A stretch of 64,000 nucleotides of DNA from JACVRW01 sp963764665 (lineage in GTDB: Bacteria > Actinomycetota > Thermoleophilia > Solirubrobacterales > Thermoleophilaceae): contig CAVXTL010000008.1 in assembly GCA_963764665.1 (NCBI GenBank), forward strand, positions 124,001 to 188,000, given 5' to 3'. Numbering within the stretch: the first letter of the stretch is position 1; each line of letters begins with the position of its first letter. Shown here in pieces: positions 23,690 through 31,676 of the stretch. Position numbers and translations under genes: made by a program. The notes under the pieces were generated by a model. The model was not told the DNA's origin, ran no database searches, and saw only the letters and a list, made by a program, of their open reading frames with translations.

Positions 23690-24910
23690 ATGGACTTCGC
23701 CCCCTCAGATCGCGTCACCGAGCTGCTCGACCGCGTGCGCTCCTTCATGGAGGAGCACGTGGACCCTGTCGAGGCGGAGGCGATGCGCGCCTTCGACGAG
23801 GAGGTGCGTCCGGGCGTCCCGTACGCGCGGATCGTCGTGGAGCTGCGCGAGCAGGCGCGCGCCGAGGGGCTGTGGAACCTCTTCCTGCCGGACGAGCACT
23901 ACGGCCCCGGCCTCACCAACTGGGAGTACGGGATGCTGTGCGAGCTGATGGGCCGCAGCGGCGTGGCGCCCACGGTCTTCAACTGCGCCGCTCCCGACAC
24001 CGGGAATGCGGAGATCCTCGCCGAGCACGGCACCGAGGCGCAGAAGGAGCGCTGGCTCCAGCCGCTCCTCGACGGTGAGATCCGCAGCTGCTTCTCGATG
24101 ACCGAGCCGGAGACGTCGGGCTCCGATCCCACGCAGCTCGCCGCCCGCGCCGAGCTCGACGGCGACGAGTGGGTCGTGAACGGGCACAAGTGGTTCACCT
24201 CGGGCTACAACGGCGCCTCCGTGGCCATCGTCATGGTCGTCACGGATCCCGATGCCCCGCCGCACAAGCGCGCGAGCATGATCGTGGTCCCGATCGACAC
24301 CCCCGGCTTCGAGGGCATCAGGCCGGTGCCGGTGATGGGCCACGACGAGGGGCCCGGGCACTGGGAGGTCCGCTACGACGACGTGCGCGTGCCCGCGGAC
24401 AGCCTGCTGGGCGAGCGCGGCGGCGGCTTCGCGATCGCGCAGGACCGGCTCGGCCCCGGCAGGATCCACCACTGCATGCGCGCGATCGGGTCGGCCGAGC
24501 GGGCATTCGAGCTCATGTGCCGGCGCGCGCACGAGCGCACCTCGTTCGGGGGGCCGCTGGCCGAGAAGCAGTTCGTCCAGGACTTCATCGCCAAGTCGCG
24601 CATGGAGATCGACTCCGCGCGCCTGATGGTTCTCCACGCGGCGTGGAAGATGGACACCGAGGGCAAGCGCGCGGCGCGCCAGGACATCTCGATGATCAAG
24701 GTGATCGCCGCACAGATGCACCAGCGGGTAGTGGACCGCGCGATGCAGGTGCACGGCGCGCTGGGCATGTCCGACGACACGCCGCTGGCCGCGATGTGGC
24801 GCCAGGGCCGCTGGCTGCGGATCGCCGACGGGCCCGACGAGGTGCACAAGATGGTGATCGCCCTGCGCGAGCTCAACCGCTTCAAGCCGCGCGAGCCGGT
24901 CGAAGCGTGA
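23690..24910 (+). CDS. Acyl-CoA dehydrogenase (ACAD11-like)
   Basis: A 406-residue flavoenzyme for the first step of acyl-CoA beta-oxidation. CFSMTEPETSGSDPTQLAARA is the FAD/substrate loop, and AMQVHGALGMSDDTPLAAMWRQGR the C-terminal signature of the ACAD10/11-like subgroup. The start ATG 23690 has a TAACAT hexamer 10 nt before it and no Shine-Dalgarno, so the mRNA may be leaderless. Its stop overlaps the start of the second dehydrogenase as GTGA, so the two form an operon. Confidence 0.92.
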   Translation: MDFAPSDRVTELLDRVRSFMEEHVDPVEAEAMRAFDEEVRPGVPYARIVVELREQARAEGLWNLFLPDEHYGPGLTNWEYGMLCELMGRSGVAPTVFNCAAPDTGNAEILAEHGTEAQKERWLQPLLDGEIRSCFSMTEPETSGSDPTQLAARAELDGDEWVVNGHKWFTSGYNGASVAIVMVVTDPDAPPHKRASMIVVPIDTPGFEGIRPVPVMGHDEGPGHWEVRYDDVRVPADSLLGERGGGFAIAQDRLGPGRIHHCMRAIGSAERAFELMCRRAHERTSFGGPLAEKQFVQDFIAKSRMEIDSARLMVLHAAWKMDTEGKRAARQDISMIKVIAAQMHQRVVDRAMQVHGALGMSDDTPLAAMWRQGRWLRIADGPDEVHKMVIALRELNRFKPREPVEA

Positions 24911-26051
24911 GCACGCTCGCCGGGGTCCCGACGGCCGACCACGGCCTCAGTCCGACGAGCAGCGCGCCTTCGTCGAGGCGCTCCGCGACTTCGCCGGCAG
25001 GGCACAGTGGACCGCGGACGGCGAGGACGCGCACAACGAGGACGTGGCGAGCCGCATGGGCGAGCTCGGCTGGTACGGCCTCCAGATCCCCGAGGAGTAC
25101 GGCGGCTCGGGCGGCAGCTTCTTCGACGCGACGCTGTTCCTCGAGGAGACGGCGCGCGGCCAGATCCCGGTGGCCGCCTACGGCGTCACGCTGATCGTGG
25201 TGGGCGCGCTGGGGCGCTTCGGCACCGAGGAGCAGAAGCGCCGCCTCTACGAGCACGTGGTGGGCGGCGGCACGCTCGCGATCGCCATGTCCGAGCCCGA
25301 CGCGGGCTCCGACGTGGCCAACCTCAAGACGCGCGCGCGGCTCGAGGACGGCGAGTGGGTGCTCGACGGAGCCAAGATGTGGTGCTCCTACGCCCACAAG
25401 GCAAGCGAGATCCTGATCGTGTGCCGCACGGGTTCGGGCGAGCGCCACGAGGACCTGTCGATGATCCTGGTGCCGCGCGACGCCGCGGGCATGACCATCA
25501 CGCCGATCAAGACGATGGGCGGGGAGGAGACCAACGAGATCCACCTCGACGGCGTGCGCGTGCCGGAGGAGGCGCTGCTCGGCACCGAGGGCAGCGGCTG
25601 GATCCAGTTGATGGCCGGCCTCAACTACGAGCGCGTGATCCTGGCCGCGAGCGCGCTCGGCCTGGCTCAGCGCTCATTCGACGACGCGCTCGCGTACGCC
25701 AAGGAGCGCAAGCAGTTCGGTCGCCCGATCGGCAGCTTCCAGGCGATCTCGCACAAGTTCGCGGACCTGGCCACGGAGATCGCCCAGGTGCGTCTGCTGG
25801 TGCGCTGGGTGGCGCGGCTGACGGACGAGGACCCCGGTCGCATGCTGCCCCAGGAAGCGTCGATGGCCAAGCTGGCCGCCACCGAGCTGGCCAAGCGCTG
25901 TGCCCTCGAGGGCGTGCAGATCATGGGCGGGTACGGGTACGCCACCGAGTACCCGATGGAGCGCCACCTGCGCGCCGCCGTGGTGACCACCATCTACGGC
26001 GGCACCTCGGAGATCCAGAAGAACATCATCGCCAAGACGCTCGGGCTGTAG
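24907..26051 (+). CDS. Second acyl-CoA dehydrogenase, apparent frameshift near the N-terminus
   Basis: From 24,954 the frame reads DEQRAFVEALRDFAGR and continues as a normal acyl-CoA dehydrogenase to the TAG, with AMSEPDAGSDVANLKTRA and QIMGGYGYATEYPMERHLRA motifs. That frame has no start before GTG 25044, which would remove about 30 conserved residues. The natural start, GTG 24907 in a GTGA overlap, reads VSTLAGVPTADHGLS and then leaves frame at about 24,950. One missing base (for example CC for CCC at 24,952) would restore GLSPDEQRAFVEAL. Sequencing error or recent inactivation. Confidence 0.85.
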
Positions 26052-26058
26052 CCGGCGC

Positions 26059-27753
26059 TCAGCGCCGCGGGCACGAGATCGCGCTGACCCGCGGAAGCGA
26101 GTCGAGCGTTCGCGCCAGTTGCAGGCGCTGGCGCACCCGCTCGGCGCTGATCCCGAGCCTCTGCGCGGTGCGCTCGGCCGAGCCGGTGCGGTCATACAGG
26201 AGCCGGGCGCGTGCCAGCCCGCGCAGCAGTTCCCGCGGCAGCGCCGGAGGCGGGAGCGCCCGGCGCGGCGCGCCCACCCGGCGGAGATCGCGGAACGCCG
26301 CGAGCAGCTGGGGGCGCCGGGCTCCGGGCCCGGCCTCGGGGAAGATCCGCACCTGCATGCTGCCGGTGATGAGGCTGAGGTCGCCCTGGCCGATGTCGAT
26401 TAGCAGCCGGCCGTCCCGCACGCTGGCCTGGTAGTTGTGCTGGTCGATGCCGCTGGCGGTGGTGCGGCCCGTGCAGACGGACTCCACCTGAATCTGCAGC
26501 CCGCGTGGGCATGCGCCGACCAGGTAGCGGGCGCAGTCGTCGTAGTAGAAGAAGTAGGAGCGGAGCGAGCGGCCGGTGCGGTATGCGTCCACCCCGCCGA
26601 GGAGGACGTCTCCGTAGCGCCGCCCGAGCCAATACGCCGGGCTGTTCCTGGAGGGATTGATGCCGCGCAGGTCCAGCTCCACGCGCGGCGGGCGCCGCGT
26701 GGCGCCGCAGCGGCCGGGGCCGCTGGGGCCTGCCGATCCTGGGCGCCATGCCGGATCGTCGCTGTCCGGCGACCCGTTGGTGAGCCAGGTGAGGCACGCT
26801 CCGCCGGCCCCGATCGAGTAGATCTCGGTGCCCGATCCGGGTGGTTGGTCGCGCGTGTTGCGGTTGCCCGCGAACGCGATGCGCCTGCCGTCCGGGGACC
26901 ACGACGGCGAGCCCTCGTTGCCGCGGCTGTGGGTCAGGCGCTCGAGATCGGTGCCGTCGGCGTCCATCACGTACAGCTCGGCGTTGTAGGAGCACTCGTC
27001 CGACCCGCACCAGATCCCGTTGCGGTCGCGCACGGAGGCGAACGCGATGCGGCTGCCGTCGGGCGACCAGGCCCCGCTGCCGGCATCGGCCGCGAGCAGC
27101 CGGGCGCCCCCTCCCTCGGCGTCCATCGTGTAGAGCGCGGGGCGGAAGCGGTAGCGCCGGTCCAGCGCCGTGCGGGTGTAGAGGATCCGGCGCTCCGTCA
27201 GGGGACCACGCCGGCGCGCCGAACTGCGCCAGACCCGTCGCCCAGGCGGCTCGCGCTGCAGGACGCGCCGGCCGCTGCCATCGACTTCCACCACCATGAT
27301 CGCGCTCTCGAGCCGTCCGTCCTCGGAGCTCCAGCGCGTGTAGGCGATCCGGCTCCCGTCGGGTGACCACGCCGGTTCGAGCGACTGGATCCTCCTCGCC
27401 GGGCTCCGGTTATCGCGCGGGGGCGGCCACCGTGGAGGCCGGCCACGTATATCCGCGCGCCTGCCGGGTACCCACCGCGGCTCCTTCACGTAGGCGATGC
27501 GCGCGCCGTCGGGCGACCAGGCGGGTTGAGTGTCGCCGCCGTCGCGCCGGCCGAAGCGCCCGCCGGTCAGCCTGCGCACGCCACTGCCGTCGGCGCGCAT
27601 CAGGTGAAGGCGCTTTCCGAAGCTGAACGCGATCTGTCCGGGGGGCTCGACCGTCTTGCCCGCCGGGTTAGGCCGGCGGTCCGACGCCTGGCAGGCCGGG
27701 AGCGCAACGGCCAGGGCGATCGCGGCCACCGTGCGCCCGTGCCGCGGTCTCAT
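26059..27753 (-). CDS. TolB-like beta-propeller lipoprotein with HTH-like C-terminus
   Basis: A 564-residue protein with lipobox ALPACQAS at the N-terminus. Several WSPDG(S/A)RIA(Y/F) repeats (PD40/WD40-like blades) run from about residue 70 to 310, as in TolB-type propellers. A middle domain (about 340-490) is unrecognised. The last 75 residues, RTGSAERTAQRLGISAERV with following RQRLQLARTL, look like a helix-turn-helix of the sigma-region-4 kind, unexpected in an exported protein. It ends 8 nt after the acyl-CoA dehydrogenase stop on the other strand. Confidence 0.72.
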   Translation of the reverse strand: MRPRHGRTVAAIALAVALPACQASDRRPNPAGKTVEPPGQIAFSFGKRLHLMRADGSGVRRLTGGRFGRRDGGDTQPAWSPDGARIAYVKEPRWVPGRRADIRGRPPRWPPPRDNRSPARRIQSLEPAWSPDGSRIAYTRWSSEDGRLESAIMVVEVDGSGRRVLQREPPGRRVWRSSARRRGPLTERRILYTRTALDRRYRFRPALYTMDAEGGGARLLAADAGSGAWSPDGSRIAFASVRDRNGIWCGSDECSYNAELYVMDADGTDLERLTHSRGNEGSPSWSPDGRRIAFAGNRNTRDQPPGSGTEIYSIGAGGACLTWLTNGSPDSDDPAWRPGSAGPSGPGRCGATRRPPRVELDLRGINPSRNSPAYWLGRRYGDVLLGGVDAYRTGRSLRSYFFYYDDCARYLVGACPRGLQIQVESVCTGRTTASGIDQHNYQASVRDGRLLIDIGQGDLSLITGSMQVRIFPEAGPGARRPQLLAAFRDLRRVGAPRRALPPPALPRELLRGLARARLLYDRTGSAERTAQRLGISAERVRQRLQLARTLDSLPRVSAISCPRR

Positions 27754-27762
27754 GGACCGACC

Positions 27763-28515
27763 CTATTCCGACGCCGATAGCGAGTCCAGGTCGTCGCGCC
27801 AGTTGCGCTCGACCGTGGCCAGCGGCTGGTCGAAGGCCTCGGCGATCAGCCCTCGCGCTCCGCGCTCCAGCGGACTCGTGGCCAGCGCGGCGGCCACGTG
27901 CACGCCGCGCTCCTCTTCCAGCATCGAGAACAGCGTGCCGCCCAGCAGCATCGCATCCGAGGGCGCCGGAGGAAACTCGGGGCGCCCTCCCTCCCGCATC
28001 CGGCGCACGATCGCGGCCCGGAACAGCGGCGTCTGTCCGGCAAGCCAGGCGGCGGCGCCCTCGCAGAGCCATGCCCAGCGCACGTACTGGCGGAAGCGCG
28101 CGATCGAGAACGGGGGCGGAAGGTCCGGGTTGTTGGCGGCGAGCACGAGATGCGCGTACTCGTGGCGCGGCGTGAGCAGGAGCGCCTCGCTGGAGCCGGG
28201 CACCGCCGAGGCCCGGCGCTCGAGCGCGCTGGGCGCCAGCACGTGGATCTCGTGCTCCGCGAACCAGCCCGCAAAGTAGCGGCGACTGGCCGGCGCGGCC
28301 ACCCGCCGGGCCAGCGGCAGCCAGGGATGCGCCAGGGAGAGGGCGATCGAGCGCGCGTGCATGACCACGGCGATCTCGACCGGGATGACCTCGAAGAGGC
28401 TGGACAGGCTCTGCCGGAACTCCTCGAGATCCTCGAGCACCTCACCGGCCTGGCGGGCGTGCGCCGACTCGTGCCGGGCTGAGAACGACTCGGAAAGGCT
28501 CTCGACCCAGGCCAC
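27763..28515 (-). CDS. HExxH gluzincin-like putative metallopeptidase
   Basis: A 250-residue protein without signal peptide. RHEYAHLVLAA gives a HExxH zinc motif and LCEGAAAWLAGQ, about 35 residues on, the third-ligand Glu typical of gluzincin/peptidase-MA-like proteins. The C-terminal LFSMLEEERGVHVAAAL matches the GxLF...G region of this group. Substrate unknown. It lies 9 nt upstream of the propeller lipoprotein on the same strand, so the two may be co-transcribed. Confidence 0.65.
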   Translation of the reverse strand: MAWVESLSESFSARHESAHARQAGEVLEDLEEFRQSLSSLFEVIPVEIAVVMHARSIALSLAHPWLPLARRVAAPASRRYFAGWFAEHEIHVLAPSALERRASAVPGSSEALLLTPRHEYAHLVLAANNPDLPPPFSIARFRQYVRWAWLCEGAAAWLAGQTPLFRAAIVRRMREGGRPEFPPAPSDAMLLGGTLFSMLEEERGVHVAAALATSPLERGARGLIAEAFDQPLATVERNWRDDLDSLSASE

Positions 28516-28557
28516 GGACGGACTCTGACAGGCGGCTGGGTGTTGACCGGAGGCCGG

Positions 28558-29187
28558 CTAGGCCAGGACCGGCACGGCGTCCGACGCGATCGCCTCGATC
28601 TGCTCCGACGCACGCTCGAACTCGTCGTCGGAGAGCACCGGGGTGCCCTCGAAGGGCAGGTCCCGGTAGAGGTCGATCCAGGAGCGGCAGCCCTGGTACT
28701 CGGGACGAACCTTGACCGTGACCGGACGCGGGATCCGGTAGGTCCGCAGCACGATCACGTGCAGCGGGTGGCGGCGCTTCCAGGCCAGCCGCTTCTCGGC
28801 GTAGTCAGGAGTCCAGATGTAGTACGGCGAGAGCGCGTCGATCGCGCGCGGATCGGTGATCAGGTAGCTCGCCGAGACCTCGGCCCAGGCGCGGATGCGC
28901 ACGCGGTCGGGCTGCGGGATGCCCCCGTCCTGGATCAGCGCCTCGGCGGGCGGCTCGCGGTCGGGCCACACGCCCTCCTCGAGTGCGCGCTCGAGCTCCG
29001 GCACGTGCGACTGGCGGACCAGGTCGTTGCGCTGGTGGTCGAAGGTCGGGTAGAGGAAGAAGCGATCGTGCTCGATCTCGAAGTGCTTGTTCTCCTCGCG
29101 AATACCGCCCTTGCGCAGGGTCAGCAGCTGCTCGCCCTCGGCGAGCGCGCGCACGGTCACAGCCCATTCTTTTATTGCTACTGGCAT
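28558..29187 (-). CDS. DUF1802 family protein
   Basis: A 209-residue protein starting MPVAIKEWAV, with EGEQLLTLRKGGIREENKHFEIE and FFLYPTFDHQ, the conserved N-terminal features of DUF1802. Function is not known for the family. I chose ATG 29187 over TTG 29205 because the conserved region begins at the ATG and GGAGAG lies 10 nt upstream of it. A good sigma-70-like promoter lies about 70 nt upstream. Confidence 0.82.
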   Translation of the reverse strand: MPVAIKEWAVTVRALAEGEQLLTLRKGGIREENKHFEIEHDRFFLYPTFDHQRNDLVRQSHVPELERALEEGVWPDREPPAEALIQDGGIPQPDRVRIRAWAEVSASYLITDPRAIDALSPYYIWTPDYAEKRLAWKRRHPLHVIVLRTYRIPRPVTVKVRPEYQGCRSWIDLYRDLPFEGTPVLSDDEFERASEQIEAIASDAVPVLA

Positions 29188-29256
29188 AGGGGAGGAACTC
29201 TCCAAGTCGCGCCCGTGTGATTGGTGCCTCGCTGGTCAGGCGGGCGCGGACTCGGG

Positions 29257-29285
29257 ATTCTTACGAAAGACCGGCCCGGTTTCAA
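29257..29285 (-). promoter_or_regulatory. Sigma-70-type promoter of the DUF1802 gene
   Basis: On the minus strand TTGAAA (29285-29280) is followed after exactly 17 nt by AAGAAT (29262-29257). The match to TTGACA is 5 of 6 and to TATAAT 4 of 6. Transcription would start near 29,250, giving a leader of about 60 nt. Confidence 0.5.
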
Positions 29286-29305
29286 GCTTTCGGATCCGAG
29301 TGGCT

Positions 29306-30205
29306 TCAGGGTGCTCGGCCGGCAAGCTTGGCCACGGCGGCGAAGTCGAGCTCCCCGAGGCCCTCCTCGGCGGCTTCCGCGTAGAGGCGCTCGGCCACCT
29401 CGGCCATCCGCAGCTCGATCCCGAGCGCCCGGGCCTCGGCCAGGCAATGCCGCACGTCCTTGAGCATGTGCTCGAGCTTGAAGAGCGGCTCGAAGTCGCC
29501 GTCGAGCATCGGCCTGGCCTTCAGCTCCAGCATCGTGGAGGCGCTCGAGCCCGAGCCGGCCACCCGCAGGAACCGCTCGGGGTCTACCCCCGCGGTCTTG
29601 ACCATGGCCAGGGCCTCCGCGAGCGCGGCGGCGTTGATCGCCGTGACGGTGTTCGCGATCACCTTGGTCATCGCCCCGTGCCCGGGCGGCCCCACGTGCA
29701 CCACCAGCTCGCCCATCGCCTCCAGCAGTGGCTCGGAGCGCGCGAACGCGTCCTCCTCGGCGCCGACCATGATTGTGAGCGTGCCGGCCTCGGCCTTCGG
29801 GCGCGAGCCGGTGACCGGCGCGTCCACGAACGCAAGCCCGGGCTCGCGCAGCCGCTCGCCGATAGCCAGCGCCGCGCTGGGGGCGATCGTCGACATGTCC
29901 ACGCAGAGCGCGCCCGGCCGCAGCGCCGCGGCTGCGCCGCGGTCGCCGAGCAGCACGGCCTCGACCTCCGGGGCGTCCACCACCATCGTGATCGCGGCGT
30001 CGGCGCCCTCGGCCGCCTCGGCCGGAGTGGCCGCCGCCACCGCGCCGTGCTCGGCCGCGAAGCGCTCCGCCTTCTCGGCCGTCCGGGTCCAGACGGCAAG
30101 CTCGAAGCCGGCCCCGGCCAGGTTGGCCGCCATCGGCCAGCCCATGATCCCGAGACCGAGGAACGCCACGCGCCGTGGCGCGCCGTTGTCCTCAGGGCTC
30201 TCCAT
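29306..30205 (-). CDS. NAD(P)-dependent beta-hydroxyacid dehydrogenase (3-hydroxyisobutyrate dehydrogenase family)
   Basis: A 299-residue oxidoreductase. The dinucleotide fold opens VAFLGLGIMGWPMAANLAGAG; the substrate loop FVDAPVTGSRPKAEAGTL and catalytic-lysine region GPPGHGAMTKVIANTV are family motifs (Lys in MTKVIAN). ATG 30205 is chosen over GTG 30214 because AGGAGG lies 8 nt upstream of the ATG. It overlaps hyuB by 14 nt, so it is part of a hyuA-hyuB-dehydrogenase operon for degrading a cyclic amide or related acid. Confidence 0.88.
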   Translation of the reverse strand: MESPEDNGAPRRVAFLGLGIMGWPMAANLAGAGFELAVWTRTAEKAERFAAEHGAVAAATPAEAAEGADAAITMVVDAPEVEAVLLGDRGAAAALRPGALCVDMSTIAPSAALAIGERLREPGLAFVDAPVTGSRPKAEAGTLTIMVGAEEDAFARSEPLLEAMGELVVHVGPPGHGAMTKVIANTVTAINAAALAEALAMVKTAGVDPERFLRVAGSGSSASTMLELKARPMLDGDFEPLFKLEHMLKDVRHCLAEARALGIELRMAEVAERLYAEAAEEGLGELDFAAVAKLAGRAP

Positions 30206-31676
30206 GTCCACCACCTCCTGGGGTCTCGATTCGCAGCCGGTCTCCGGGCTCGAGCGCCCCCGAGGCCTTCGGGGGAAGCTCCGTCCCGTTCAGCAGGTTC
30301 CTACCCGATGCGCCCGGAAGGCCGCCGTCCGCTCCGGGAGGGCGGTGACGGCGGCGCTCGGTGATCAGCGAGAAGCGCATGCCGGCCAGCGCCTCCACCT
30401 CCCGCACGACGCCGTCGCCGCCACGGGTGTGGCCATCCCCTCCGGAGCCGCGCCGCAGCGAGTACTCCACGGCCCGCAGCGGGAACTCCAGCTCGAGCGC
30501 CTCGATCGGGGTGTTGAGCGTGTTGGACATGGCCACGTGCACGCCGCTCGGGCCGTCGGCGTCCGGGCAGGCGCCCTGGCCGCCGCCGGTGGTCTCGTAG
30601 TAGGTGAAGTCGCGGTTGCCGAGCGTCAGGTTGTTCATCGTCCCCTGGCCGCACGCCCGACCGAACGCGGCGAGCACCAGGTCGGCCACCCGCGACGAGG
30701 TCTCCACGTTGCCGGCGGCCACGGCCGCGGGCGGCCGCGCGTTGAGGATCGAGCCCTCGGGGGCGCACACGGTAAGCGGCCGGTACGCGCCGGCGCAGGG
30801 CGGCACGTCGGGGTCGGTGAGCACCCGCAGCGCGAAGTAGCAGGCGGACACGGTCACGGCGAGCGGGCAGTTGAGGTTGCCTTCGTGCTGGTCGGCCGTG
30901 CCGCCGAAGTCGAGCTCCATCTCGTCGCCGGACACGGTCGCGCGCAGCCGCAGCTCGAGGTCGCCGTCGGCGGCCTCGAGAACGTCGTGCGCCTCCCGTG
31001 ACCCGTCCTCGAGCTCGGCGATCCGGGCACGGGTGCGGCGCTCCGCGTAGTCCTGCGTCTCGCGCAGGCCGGCGCGCATGGTCTGGAGCCCATAGCGCTC
31101 CAGGAGCGCCCCGACCCGCTCGGCGCCCGCGCGGCCCGCCGCGAGCTGGGCGCGCAGGTCGGCCTCGCGCTGGCGCGGGTTGCGCATCCGGCCGGCGAGC
31201 TCGCGCAGCACGTCGTCGGTCAGCCGGGTGGGCGGGATCACCACGCCCTCGTCCGCAAGGGTGCGCGAGTCCGCCGGCATGCTGCCGGGCTCGCGCGCGC
31301 CCACATCCGCGTGATGGGCTCGGCTCGCGGCGAAGCCGAACAGCTCGCCCGCGTGGAAGAGCGGAGCGATCACGGTCACGTCGGGCAGGTGTGTGCCCCC
31401 GCGGTAGGGGTCGTTGAGGATCCACGCGTCGCCGGGCGCGTGGTCCTCGCCCAGCACCGCGGCCACGGCCGCGGGCATCGCGCCCAGGTGAACCGGGATG
31501 TGCTCGGCCTGCATGACCATCGCGCCTTCGGCGTCGAACAGCGCAGTGGAAGCGTCGCGCCGTTCCTTGATGTTGGCCGAGTGGGCCGAGCGCACCAGCA
31601 CGGCGCCCATCTCCTCGCAGGCGGCGCGCAACGCGCCGAGCATCACCTGCAGGGTCACGGGGCCGATGCCGCTCAC
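30192..31676 (-). CDS. hyuB: Hydantoinase B/5-oxoprolinase beta-type subunit
   Basis: A 494-residue subunit of an ATP-dependent N-methylhydantoinase/5-oxoprolinase-like enzyme. N-terminal RSAHSANIKERRDASTALFDAEG, central NDPYRGGTHLPDVTVIAPLF and C-terminal RRGSGGDGHTRGGDGVVREVE are diagnostic. It pairs with HyuA by a GTGA overlap (start GTG 31676). The ring substrate could be a hydantoin, oxoproline, or acetophenone-type compound; the sequence does not decide. Confidence 0.93.
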   Translation of the reverse strand: MSGIGPVTLQVMLGALRAACEEMGAVLVRSAHSANIKERRDASTALFDAEGAMVMQAEHIPVHLGAMPAAVAAVLGEDHAPGDAWILNDPYRGGTHLPDVTVIAPLFHAGELFGFAASRAHHADVGAREPGSMPADSRTLADEGVVIPPTRLTDDVLRELAGRMRNPRQREADLRAQLAAGRAGAERVGALLERYGLQTMRAGLRETQDYAERRTRARIAELEDGSREAHDVLEAADGDLELRLRATVSGDEMELDFGGTADQHEGNLNCPLAVTVSACYFALRVLTDPDVPPCAGAYRPLTVCAPEGSILNARPPAAVAAGNVETSSRVADLVLAAFGRACGQGTMNNLTLGNRDFTYYETTGGGQGACPDADGPSGVHVAMSNTLNTPIEALELEFPLRAVEYSLRRGSGGDGHTRGGDGVVREVEALAGMRFSLITERRRHRPPGADGGLPGASGRNLLNGTELPPKASGALEPGDRLRIETPGGGGHGEP

